16,741 nucleotides of DNA from Nephromyces sp. MM_2019 (Eukaryota; Apicomplexa; Aconoidasida; Nephromycida), in NCBI GenBank assembly GCA_015657535.1, contig JADHZB010000479.1, positions 624 to 17,364 of the forward strand, given 5' to 3'. The notes beneath the pieces were generated by a model. That model ran no database searches. It was not told where the DNA came from and saw nothing but the letters and a program-made list of their open reading frames with translations. A program made the position numbers and the translations under genes. The first letter of the stretch is position 1; the number at the start of each line of letters is the position of its first letter. Positions 7,870-16,741 of this stretch are shown here, one piece after another.

Positions 7870-10001
7870 AATAGACGATACCTTGGGCATATCGCTTTGA
7901 TATCATATACTAGTGTGTGTGCCGGCTAGCTTCCAGGCGATTAGCACGTACCACCACCTCATAGTGTCCTACCCTCCTCCTAAGTTATCTCAGCCGCCAT
8001 GTTTCACCACAAAAAACACGATATTTGGGGGGGTTTCAAAGTACACGGAAGCCGCCACTATTCCTCTACACATTCCACGACAGCAGAATGCTTTTCCCCA
8101 TAAGCCTCCGCAGCAACTACCTGCTTGCTGCAGTGAGGCTCTCACAAAATTAGGCATCAAGTGTTGTCAGCAGCGAGTGCTCTGATAGCTCTCGTTGTTT
8201 CTGATTTCTCAGACCTTCAGGAATCCTCCTCTTTAGAGTTTTTCACACGCTATCGCGGTATATCCCGAGACTTAACCAAGTATTTTACCTGCCGTTAGCT
8301 CGCTGCCTACACCTTTCAACGTGTAAATCCGTGCCCCTCTAGGACATCATGTCATGATAGATGAGCGCCCATCCCCCCTTATTTGAAGCTTTCTCTTCAT
8401 AACCTAATTTGCTTGCTTACAATGTGCGGCAAAACTCAGTAGCTGCTATGGAATACCTCCTCATTGCAGGCTCTGCAAGCGTCCTCTCCTACCACTAAGG
8501 ACATTCATAAGCAAATTTCATAATCTGCCCGATAATAATTCTATATATGATTATGCGAGTTGAAACATAAACTACTAAAAACAACAACCGGTAATACAGC
8601 AGAAAATACAGGATATTCTCACATGGACACGCGAGGAATTCTTAGAAAACTTGAAAAACCACTCGAGGCACTGCGGTCAGTATCATTCTGAGCAATCCAC
8701 GCTAGCTCGTAGTAAACTGTCCAGAATATTGAAAATTACGTGAATATTACCCATTCTGCTAATATCAGGTTTCTTCTAATAGCACCAACAATATAAAATA
8801 TACTAATCAGTGCAGGTAATGTTCCGATAAATGCGCAATTTTCAAGTTAATGAAAGGCCCTGATGTACTTACACCAACTGGTGCGGGGAGTTTAAATCAT
8901 CTTAAGAGGGGGTAGGCATCATCATGATTAGATTTAAAGTGTGATCATGATGAATGGAGCAAGAAAGTATCAACTTGCATAGTTGACAGTGCCAGATTGC
9001 AGTTATACACTCTACCAGGCTGGTACATGCATATTCATCCATCTGTAGCTCATTTCATACGCAGTCAAGCATCCTAGCTAAATGCGCGGAATTGGTGACC
9101 GAAGCTTAATAAGGCTTGGAGCTGATACCATATGCATTATAGTGCTTGCCTTTACCATGTGTTTTGAGATGATCTATATCGCAATATTTCCTTGTCTGAT
9201 TAAAAATAATAAGCAGACATCCCTGAGATAACTACTAGATTCTTTTATGTTTACCTAATCAAATAGAGCTTACTCATTAACGCCCTATTTGGACACGAAA
9301 AAACAGACTCAACCTATGAGGTCGCACACAAGCAGCAACAATGGTGTCCCAAACATAACCCGGCCGTAGGCTTTCACAATGAAATAAAACGCCAGGTTAA
9401 TGCATCGAGAGAAAATTAGACAAAACCGCAGACGGTACCCAATGAAGGGCGTGGTAGCAACAGACATTGCAGGTACTTGTTCCAACATGTCATCATGCCG
9501 CTCAATAAGAGACTCCGATTTTGCGAGGTTGTTCACCAGCATCAAACGTATGCAAGCTGCTAGAAAATACATCAAATTAACCTCATACACCACCCCATTA
9601 CAGTGCTATATTCCCAATAACAACCGCGATTCTCGAACTAGCCTTTGAAAGTCAATAAGAAAGAATGGGTCTTATAATAAAAAGCTTTATATAAGAAAAA
9701 GACGATTTTTCAAAGTATCTCCATGAGAGTGGAGTGCGAGGTGGCATAAAGCAACTAAAGACAAGGCCTTCAATGCAATATATATCTACACCGCTAGAGT
9801 CTTATTTTTCGCATTATACAAGCGCGTGGGGCTCCTGATTGAACTAAAGCTGCGTTGTAGAGTTCAAGTCTTCCATACTCTTGTACAGACATGCAAGTTT
9901 TACTTTTTCGTATCGACACTCCTTTACTGTCGGCGAACTCTAATGCCAGAAAAGCACGAAATAGATTCATCAGTTTCAGAAACAGCAAAAATCTCTCTAC
10001 C
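7870..10001. other. Region without a supported gene
   Basis: AT-rich unique sequence. A 90-codon plus-strand frame at 7913-8185 and minus-strand frames at 9593-9309 (94 codons) and 9988-9794 have no recognisable domain. The two minus-strand frames have possible splice signals (CTAG acceptor before about 9547, GTACCT donor near 9470; GCATTAG acceptor near 9935) and could be further exons of the karyopherin-like gene, but none matches the expected C-terminal sequence of that family. Confidence 0.4.
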
Positions 10002-10314
10002 TCAGCTCAAATATGCAATCACTGGAAATAATTGCTGCAGCTTCAACATCTCCATTGATGCACGAATCCAGCATACTAAACAGGAAAGAGTGTTTGCTCG
10101 TAAGCAATCAGACAATGGTGCGTGATGAAGTTCAACACACCATTTCTTCACAAAATTGCCCATTAAACGTGGCAAATGTACACGAGCAAGCATTGCGAGT
10201 CCGCACATACTAATGCCAAATATTTCCACAATAGAGCGCAAACAAGACATACTCAAAAGGAGTGGAAGACACATGACATGCCTAAACATCTCAAACGCAA
10301 GCCACATCAATATA
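10002..10314 (-). CDS. Possible C-terminal HEAT-repeat exon of a transportin-like karyopherin
   Basis: The frame gives about 100 residues up to a TGA at 10004-10002. The stretch CGLAMLARVHLPRLMGNFVKKWC, then VEL, then RANTLSCLVCWIRASMEMLK and LQQLFPVIAYL resembles, helix by helix, the last HEAT repeats of transportin/importin-beta-2 (pattern: LGRLA-V-P---A--L--F---WC--L, then D-FRGLC-MI--NP-G, then F-F-CDAIASW). The WC pair and the charged or polar spacing agree. Transportins carry cargo such as RNA-binding proteins into the nucleus. The exon start is uncertain: acceptors are possible at 10315 (GTTTTACAG) and 10210 (GGCATTAG). The usual last 50-60 residues and all upstream exons were not identified. 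The match is by eye and weak; an unrelated helical protein is the alternative. Confidence 0.35.
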
Positions 10315-10334
10315 CTGTAAAACAATCGTCTAGT

Positions 10335-10574
10335 CTACTTCTTCTTGCTCTTGATGACCGTTTTCGACAGGGTAGGAGGAAGTGATGCTTCAATTCTATC
10401 AGCCTTTGCCTTTTCTCCCACAAAAGTGCAGGTGTAAAGATAACGGGAGCATCGTAGTTTAAACTTCGTCACGTACTTATTCTTCGCTCTCTTTGATAAG
10501 ACGCAAACAGACTTCGCGTCTGGGCGCCTTACCATGCGAAGAAATTCACGGATATCCTGGACTCTCCTCGGCAT
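10335..10574 (-). CDS. RPL38: Ribosomal protein eL38 (L38), complete and intronless
   Basis: The gene encodes 79 residues. eL38 is a small protein of the large cytosolic ribosomal subunit that binds 28S rRNA. The start MPRRVQDIREFL, the segment RRPDAKSV and the hallmark KFKLRCSRYLYTCTF, followed by KADRIEASLPP, match the family along its length. The usual size is about 70 residues. The excess comes from a short insertion (about residues 27-36) and a basic C-terminal tail ending KSKKK. The start context TCAAGATG resembles that of the RagC-like gene (ATCAAGATG). Upstream are two T-rich tracts (about 10590-10630, minus-strand sense), one ending in CTTAG, so a 5' UTR intron is possible. The stop is only about 20 nt from a candidate splice acceptor used by the next frame on the same strand. 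Confidence 0.95.
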   Translation of the reverse strand: MPRRVQDIREFLRMVRRPDAKSVCVLSKRAKNKYVTKFKLRCSRYLYTCTFVGEKAKADRIEASLPPTLSKTVIKSKKK

Positions 10575-10639
10575 CTTGACAAGATTTTTTCGGGAAAAAA
10601 AAGGGCTCCTCTATTTTTCTAAGAAAAAAAATTGTAATG

Positions 10640-11680
10640 CTATGTTGTGGCGTAGACATGTGCAAGTGAGAAAGACCAATGCAAAGAGTGAACATGAGTA
10701 TCCACTAGGAAACGAAAATCGTGCAATGGAAGACCACGCATTATAGTGAAAGGAAATCACCAAAAATCAAAGCAACATCATGCCGGCAGGATGCCCGAAA
10801 AAACATCAAGCGCGTAAGCACCTCTAAAAGCAAGCAAATCTTAACAATCGAAAACAGAAGAGAAAACAACTCTCCCATCCACGCAAAGAGCCGAGAAATT
10901 GAAGAGACTACACATACTTCCACAACATGGGCAGCGATAAAAAACCAGGTTAGACACTAAGCTGGAAGCGCTAGCGAGTCATATTTCTGGATAAAACACC
11001 AATCTCATCCCAACAAAAATTGCGCAAAGAAAGCACAGAGCTTCACTGTCCAGGAACAAAAATATCGCACCGACATGGAGAAAATGCCATACAAGCATCA
11101 GGAAACACATTTATTTTAAACGAGAAAAATCCACTAAACAATGAAAAAATCATTCTATACAAATCGAACATACAATACTGCATTTTACCCCACAAAAACG
11201 CACGCATAACTGGGCATAACCTGCAGTTCAAAATGTGTGCAATGGACTTCTTTTCATAGTACAGGAAATAGATGCAAACCTGTACAACTTCAACCTCCAA
11301 AAAACACCAGAGCTATACCTCACTACGCAAATAGAATAACAACTCACAAGCATGCATCATCAAGATAAAATAAAAGTATCAATGTGAGCTAAACTTCATT
11401 CGGCAAGAAAAAATACACACGGAAAGATATCATTCAGTAAGACGAAGCATCAACATAAACATAAAATACGCAAATTTCACAGAAAATAAAAGGAAGAACT
11501 TCACTGCTTCTACCTAAGCACAGTTACTGCTTCCTCCCAATACAATCATTGCACTGAAAAACAAGCTCAACTGCATCTTAGGCCTCCAACCAAAACTATT
11601 TTCTTCAGGAAAAAATGGGTTCATTACAGTAACGCAAGTATCTCATTCCCTCCCCTTGTACCAAAACATAAAAAAATCTA
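10640..11680. other. Region without a supported gene
   Basis: A-rich on the plus strand. Frames at 10721-10960 and 11020-11259 (plus) and their antisense partners have no recognisable similarity; the plus-strand ones are Lys/Asn/Ser-rich as expected from base composition. It probably contains the eL38 promoter near its left end. Confidence 0.45.
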
Positions 11681-12026
11681 CTTACACAGTGAATGTGCCG
11701 CTTATAACACATACTGAAGCATGAAACACTTTTAACGGCAATACATCACCTATACAGTGAATGTGCCTCTTACATCGCACGAACACTGAAGCCATGAAAC
11801 ACATTTACTGGCAATATCTTACACAGTGAATGTGCCGCTTATAACACATACTAAAGCATGAAACACTTTTAACGGCAATACATCACTTATACAGTGAACG
11901 TACCACTTATATCGCACACACAATAAAGTATGAAATAATTTTAACGGCAATATCTCACTTATACAGCGAATATGCCCCTTATAACACACACTGAAGCATG
12001 GATTACCTTCACCGGCAACATTACTT
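11681..12026. repeat. Alternating 68-72-bp tandem repeat (A-B-A-B-A), five copies
   Basis: Units begin at 11681, 11749, 11818, 11886 and 11958, each starting CTTAYACAGTGAA. Copies 1 and 3 differ at one base (CTGAAGC against CTAAAGC). Copies 2 and 4 share the variant ATCGCACRMACA in place of ATAACACATACTG. Copy 5 returns to the first type and decays at its end. The array therefore grew as a dimer of about 137 bp. Its minus-strand frame is a by-product. Confidence 0.9.
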
Positions 12027-12209
12027 TGCCAATAGTAGGTACGCAGAAGAGCACAGCAGTCATCGAGCAAGCAACACGACAGCAAGAGCGCAAAAAATTT
12101 CATGACTCATAAAGTAACTATTAGGCAAGTTCTCACCTTCTCGATCGGGAAGAAGAAATATTCCTCCTTTTTTTTGGTAAACAGCAAGGAAAACAGTAGA
12201 CTGCAGACT

Positions 12210-12600
12210 TAAGTAATTGGGGCTCGTTGGGGTGATGGAGCGCAGAGGGCAGGCAGAAGTCATAACTGCACAGGCATATGGAGAGAAGCAGCTCGGAATA
12301 GTTTGGGTAGTCCTCTACAAAGCAGCAGCGGTTTGTACTTGTATACGTGTGTGTGTGTGTGTGTCTGTGATGACTGGGGGATACACCGCGCCAGCCGCGA
12401 GGAAGGTGTAGGAAGTGTTTCGGGGCGCCCCGTACTTCTAAGCAGCAAGTCGTTGATGGGGGCAGCCAGATAGTATGGGTGTGTGGTGATCAATGATTGG
12501 GGTAGACGGCGGACCCGCTGGGGGGGGAATGATTTTTTATATACATAAAGCGAGTGCCTCGCAGAAGGGGGAAGTAATAAACGGTGGCTACGTCTAGAGA
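12210..12600. other. G-rich island with a (GT)9 run; no gene confirmed
   Basis: This stretch is visibly richer in G and C than its AT-rich flanks and contains GGGGCGCCCC near 12423, GGGGGGG near 12520 and a GT run at 12347-12364. A 115-codon minus-strand frame (12607-12260) rich in Arg, Pro and Leu crosses it but resembles no family and may only reflect composition. It could be a promoter or a first exon. Confidence 0.35.
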
Positions 12601-12790
12601 ACTTCATTTATCTAGTCAGGTAGTATTCATTTGCATATTGAGGTATATTCATTTAGATAGTGGTTTAGAACTTCATTTTTATAGTTAGGTAGTCTTCATT
12701 TAGAGAGTTGTTTAGTACCTCATTTATATAGTAGTTTAGCGTGTGTTTATATAGATGGGTAGTATTTATGCGTATAGTTGGGTAAAATTA
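12601..12790. repeat. 23-bp tandem repeat, about eight degenerate copies
   Basis: The motif TTCATTTA begins at 12603, 12626, 12648, 12672 and 12695, with weaker copies near 12719, 12742 and 12765, so the period is 22-24 bp. A working consensus is TTCATTTATATAG followed by TTAGGTAGTA. The array is AT-rich and shows no dyad symmetry. Confidence 0.8.
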
Positions 12791-15500
12791 GTTTTTATGA
12801 CCGCTTAGAATTTATTCAGGTGGCATCAAATGTACGCCTATACACGTGTGATTGGTGTACATAGATCGTCAGTAGTACTTCCAAAGTGGGCTTTCAGTGA
12901 GACTAGGCGTAAAATAACTCTAAGTGTTAGTGTTATGAGCTATGGTGTAAAGAGAGTGGCCTGCGAAAACTAGAAAAAAGATAAATCTCTCTAAACAATT
13001 GTCCATCAGCAGCTAAGAACAAATATGCCTATAGAAACGATATTGGAAGAACCCTGATATGTGTATGGTATGATTGTGAGACTCTTGCCTTGAAGAAACG
13101 CTGCTATTAGAGTGCAGCTATGGGGCTCTCTTTCTATGCTTCGCGAGTGTTCTGGTATTTTAGTCTGTAGAAAGCTTTGTTTGCCTGCTTATACGCAGGA
13201 TCTTCAGAGCATCGTTGCAGCTTCACTGGATGGATAGGGGGTTAGTCATAGATTCACCGCACATTTGCACTAGCCATTGAAGCATAAGTGTTTGCTTTTT
13301 GTGGAAATTCGAGGTAAATCAGAATTCCTGGGGGTACAGTACTTCTTGGTGACCAAAAACGTGATTAATTCCTCGGAGTTACGCTCGGAATCAAAAATTC
13401 CAATCTGAATGTATTTATCATACTTCAACTACTACCTCACTGAGCTATATCGTTTTCTCACAACCGGTTGGCAAAACAGGCAAAAAAAAAGAGGAAATAG
13501 GGTAGAAACCCCACTTTGCTAGAGATATATTTTTAAGCTAGGCATGAAGGATGAGCGTTTTACCCACATTTTTATGTATGAAGCTGGAATAGCGGCTCCT
13601 ACTGCGCATCCGCTGCTCCCAAAACAAAAAACGTACTCATTATTAATCTAATCAAGTAAGGAAAAGCCGTAAGCTCTACGGCAAGGTATTCGCACAAGCC
13701 CGGAACTTCAGCATAACGAGACAAGGTTCAAAACGATGGAATTTTGCTAGCGATAACATTTCCCATTCGAAAACTAGCACCCAGCACTAGCCCAATAAAG
13801 CGATTATAAGACCTCAAACAAAAATCAACCAGCAGATTACGTGCTTTCGAGAGCGCCAACTTAAAATGGAATTAAGAGGCTACTACAAGTATGAATAAGC
13901 TAAAGTCAGCAATTACTCATTCATCGAGCCAAAATCCTCGAAAAATTGTTCTCGAACTCCCATGGAACGTTGCTTGTTGCCAGGCCTCCCGCATCTTTCC
14001 CCGACGAAAGCTTGCATATATATTTCTCAGTGCAATCTTTTTTTCCATCTTTTTGCGTAACAGGAAAAGTGGACCGAGACTCCAAACTGCCTAGACATAA
14101 AAATCTAGAGAGCACACAACTACCCTCGAAAACTACAGTTGTCACGGCCCCTGGAAAAATCGGGTGGATTTCTCGTAATCCGCAAAAAAGAGCTTCCAAT
14201 GACAGTTTAGAAACTTTCTTGTCCATCTATTAAAATATATTGATGGGTATTTTCAAGTTCTGCTTCAATTTCACCAAGTTAAATGTCAGGCTGGTATATC
14301 TCTAAGGCATTGTCTATAACGCATACTCCAAAATTTGAATTTCCAAGAAAAAAATTGCCATGGCCACGGAAGTTAGAGGCAACAGGCGACGTCAGGTAGA
14401 CAGCAATGAGCTTAAAGTCCTGAGCTTCAGAGACACTGAAACTCTCTTGCAAAGCAAAGTCACAACCGCTAGTCTCAAAGGTGAACCCTAAACAACTGCA
14501 GCCGCACAAGCATTAGCTTCATAACGCTTGCACCCCTACCCAAAAGACGTATTTTTAAACACCTCCAAAAAACAACAGCGACTTCGTATCATCTCAGTTG
14601 CATTCGTTTTCATCAATCATACCATAGGGTTCTGCACCGCTTTAGTGCTCATAAAGGTTACCCTAAGTGAACCGACAGCCAATATCTGACCGAGCCAGTG
14701 ACTCTGAATGTAGCTTTCATTACACAGCAGTGTGTAAACGGTATTCCACGGTAAATCGGTACAAGAGATGGTAATAACTAAAATTATGACTTTTTGAAGC
14801 TAAGTTACTCGAAGAACAAAACAGAACGTGCCAAGGCATTTATCAAATAGCTTTGTTGCGTCTCAATATTATTCTCGATACTCGCTAAAAATTCATTCCA
14901 AAAGCGCCACCAACCCGAGAAGTCCTTATTGTTACCCAGCATAGCGCAGTTGCCAACAACTAGGTTTGTAAAACCTTTCATATGTGTGAAGAATCTCGCA
15001 CACACGGCAAGTCCACAAGTTGAAACATCCTTTTAACTTTGATAATTGGGATATCCCCATTGTTTTCTAGAGTACTTCTAAGCATCCCAACACAGCACAA
15101 AAATGAGAGCAACTTCATCGCGTAGCACATTAAGATAGCAGTTTGCTTTCAATGGAGTCAAAACAATGGCAACGACTTGCAGGTAATACCGACTTACAGC
15201 TTTCCCCCCAACACTCGACAACGAGAAACTTTTTATGCGCTTAAACGAGCTCGAGCAAATGATTGTATACATGCCTATGTGAATACAGCCCAAATTATGA
15301 GAATACATGAGGGTGCGATCATACAATATATCGGGGAGAGGAAGAATTGGGAGAACAGATGAAGTTTATAGGCGCGAGGACACGGGAATAACCGTGAATA
15401 AGTCGCTTAGAAGTGATAAAGCATGCGTTATACATTCCATATCAATGTAATCGAATAAAGCGCCTCCCAAAAGTGAAACCCATTAACTCATCAAACAAGG
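12791..15500. other. Unresolved region with short open frames; no gene confirmed
   Basis: There is no long frame. Several short frames look more protein-like than random. Minus strand: 15005-14805 (contains GWWRFWNEFLASIENN), 15062-14936 (MGISQLSKLKGC..., ending at a possible GTAACA donor), 15326-15078, and 14489-14279 (after a TTGTTTAG acceptor; contains GHGNFFLGNSNFGVCVID). Plus strand: 14063-14233 after a TTTTTGCGTAACAG acceptor. The frames overlap each other on both strands, and no consistent gene model or known domain emerged. From 12791 to about 13890 I see nothing beyond AT-rich unique sequence. Confidence 0.3.
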
Positions 15501-15518
15501 ATATCAAGCAAGACGAGC

Positions 15519-15725
15519 ATGGCAAAAGGGAAAGTGTTCTTCAGGGGATTTCAAGCAAGCAGAGTTAGGCAAAATCAACAAATTCTAGACGACTCAAGAA
15601 TTCTTGAGCGACGACGAGAAAAAGCGATTAAAAACCTCCTCCAAACAGAGAAGGTATCGGTAATAAAAGAGTTGGTGATAGCATCACAACTCACTGCTTC
15701 AAGGTCATTAAATGTTTTATTATGA
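15519..15725 (+). CDS. Possible small basic protein or first exon
   Basis: The frame has 68 codons from ATG (context GAGCATGG) to TGA. Its first 45 residues are strongly charged and helical in pattern (SRILERRREKAIKNLLQTEK). A possible GTATCG donor after GAGAAG near 15653 would make it a first exon instead. It faces the 3' end of the P0 gene tail to tail, about 120 bp away. No family was recognised. The ORF length is near what chance allows. Confidence 0.25.
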   Translation: MAKGKVFFRGFQASRVRQNQQILDDSRILERRREKAIKNLLQTEKVSVIKELVIASQLTASRSLNVLL

Positions 15726-15844
15726 AACTGAGAAGAAGAGGGGAAACTTTGAAATAGGTAATGAGGATAGAGTTAGTAAGCAGGAGGTAGAGCATGCGGC
15801 CAAAGAGAGTGCAATGTAAGCAACACATATCATGAATGAGAAGC

Positions 15845-16026
15845 CTAAAAACCAGGCAAAAACATGTCTTCTGATTCTGTTTCAGAAGCAACAAGAGGTT
15901 CAGGTTCAGAGGCAGTAGCTGCTGCCTGTTTTTTTTCAGCAGCAGGAGCAGCTGAGGCGGCAGCGGCAAATGCTGATGGATTCTTCAAGTAATCCCTAAT
16001 TGACTGCATCTCCGGGAAAGTGTAAT
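15845..16026 (-). CDS. RPLP0: Acidic ribosomal protein P0 (uL10), last exon with an atypical C-terminus
   Basis: The exon follows a TTTTTCACAG acceptor, supplies two bases to a split codon, and encodes 60 more residues or stop. DYTFPEMQSIRDYLKNPSAF is the conserved end of the P0 globular part. The Ala-rich hinge (AAAASAAPAAEKKQAAATAS) and an acidic tail (SEPEPLVASETESEDM) follow as in P0. P0 anchors the P1/P2 dimers of the ribosomal stalk, which recruits translational GTPases. In place of the near-universal ending MGFGLFD, this protein ends MFLPGF and a TAG. A further 3' exon would need a donor GTTTTT, unlike the other donors here, so the ending as read is favoured but not proved. Confidence 0.9.
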
Positions 16027-16428
16027 CTGTGAAAAATACCATACAAAAATTTCAATAAATAAAACGAAAAACCGGAGCAAACAAGAGAATTATGTGAGAA
16101 TATCATGAATTGGCATATGCACACAAGGGAAAAGTATGACAAAAGAAATGTCAAGAACACGACGCCTTTTTTGAGCTACTAAACACTCAGCTACCCATTA
16201 TTAGGGTGCATTACAGAAATATAAATTATAGACAAAGCTAGGACATATTCAAACCACAAATAAATGGATATTGACAGAAATCACATTATTGAAAGAAGTC
16301 ATAGCCCAACTGGAAACAAGTAGAACTTGTGTGTGCGAATAAGTGTACCATTATATAGCGACTGAGAGTGGATTTAAAAGGGCGATAGGCTTTCAGCTTC
16401 ACACATCGCATGCATACTACATGCTCAC
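16027..16428 (-). other. Intron in the P0 gene (402 nt)
   Basis: The donor is TCTG|GTGAGC and the acceptor TTTTTCACAG. Removing it joins ..AAVINS to DYTFPEM through a split Asp codon, giving the conserved P0 order. No gene or repeat was seen within. Confidence 0.9.
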
Positions 16429-16642
16429 CAGAGTTGATGACGGCGGCAACACAGTTCTTAAAGGCATAAGTGATGGAATGAGAAACGGAGGCCTCAGTGG
16501 GGAAATCCAAAGATAGAGAGGCAGCAGCAACATTCTGAATTCCTTGTGCGAACATCTTTAACACATCTTCACTCTTGAGATCAAGGTAAGACGCTTCATA
16601 AACTTCACCTGAAGATGAAAATTTCATTAGCTCAAGACCTTC
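16429..16642 (-). CDS. RPLP0: Acidic ribosomal protein P0 (uL10), internal exon
   Basis: The exon encodes 71 codons plus one base. GLELMKFSSSGEVYEASYLD corresponds to the P0 segment (F-YGL---VYD-GSVY---LD), and SEDVLKMFAQGIQNVAAASL, then DFPTEASVSHSITYAFKN, to the following rRNA-distal part of uL10. The start is set by a TTTTAAG acceptor just after an in-frame TAG at about 16666. The acceptor has a modest pyrimidine tract, so the exact start could differ by a few bases. The earlier exons lie beyond the right edge. Confidence 0.88.
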
Positions 16643-16699
16643 CTTAAAATATTCCAGACATTGTGACTACACAACACCAATCTTACTAAATGTAGTACA

Positions 16700-16741
16700 C
16701 AAACACACATGCACACACATACATACATATATATATATATA
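16700..16741. repeat. ACAC / ACAT / (TA)n microsatellite at the right edge
   Basis: A compound simple repeat passes from ACACAC through ACATACAT into a pure AT run (from 16727) that is cut by the window end. It lies in the intron upstream of the internal P0 exon. Confidence 0.9.

Noticed and set aside
8900..8960. Short inverted repeat with TCATCATGAT arms
   Set aside because: Ten-base arms of simple composition are expected by chance in AT-rich sequence.
11819..12103. 94-codon minus-strand frame
   Set aside because: Most of it is the translation of the 68-72-bp tandem repeat.
13660..13690. Small hairpin GCCGTA..TACGGC
   Set aside because: A six-pair stem is too short to support a terminator or RNA gene in a eukaryote.
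1..16741. tRNA, rRNA, CRISPR or transposase genes
   Set aside because: No B-box-like GGTTCGAAT in a cloverleaf context, no rRNA-like conserved stretch, no regularly spaced perfect repeats with unique spacers, and no transposase or reverse transcriptase motif were seen.

Overview
The window is nuclear DNA from a eukaryote. Its recognisable genes are cut by spliceosomal introns with GTAAG, GTGAG or GTGTG donors and pyrimidine-rich CAG acceptors, and it holds parts of cytosolic ribosomal protein genes and a Rag GTPase. No bacterial, viral or organellar gene was recognised. Protein style (low-complexity tracts, a P0 tail related to protist forms) and very repeat-rich introns suggest a protist, perhaps an alveolate. 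That placement is inference; the sequence alone does not fix the species.

Every gene I can name lies on the minus strand. From right to left: (1) the 3' part of the acidic ribosomal protein P0 gene (two exons, open at the right edge), whose expected universal C-terminal motif is replaced; (2) about 2 kb at 13.1-15.4 kb with short, unresolved open frames; (3) AT-rich DNA with two tandem arrays, a 23-bp array near 12.6-12.8 kb and a 68-72-bp alternating array near 11.7-12.0 kb; (4) a complete intronless ribosomal protein eL38 gene; (5) immediately after it a frame resembling the C-terminal HEAT repeats of a transportin-type karyopherin; (6) about 4.5 kb with GT/CA-rich satellites and no gene I can support; (7) a RagC/Gtr2-type GTPase with three firm exons; (8) at the left edge a long Gly/Ser/Pro/Tyr-rich open frame, running out of the window.

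The standout is the Rag GTPase. Its P-loop, G4 and G5 motifs and the first half of its roadblock domain match RagC/D, but about 300 residues of Gly/Ser/Pro/Tyr/Met-rich sequence sit exactly in switch II, between the DxxG motif and the DPAYDE segment, where known RagC proteins have about five residues. The left-edge frame has the same composition and shares a YYGGSS motif, so it may be a C-terminal extension of the same protein or a neighbouring gene of the same style. RagC heterodimers signal amino-acid state to TORC1, and P0 and eL38 are parts of the ribosome, so the named genes all concern growth, but there is no operon-like link between them.

Limits: splice sites were called by eye. The RagC 3' end, the karyopherin-like gene and all frames at 13.1-15.7 kb need transcript data.
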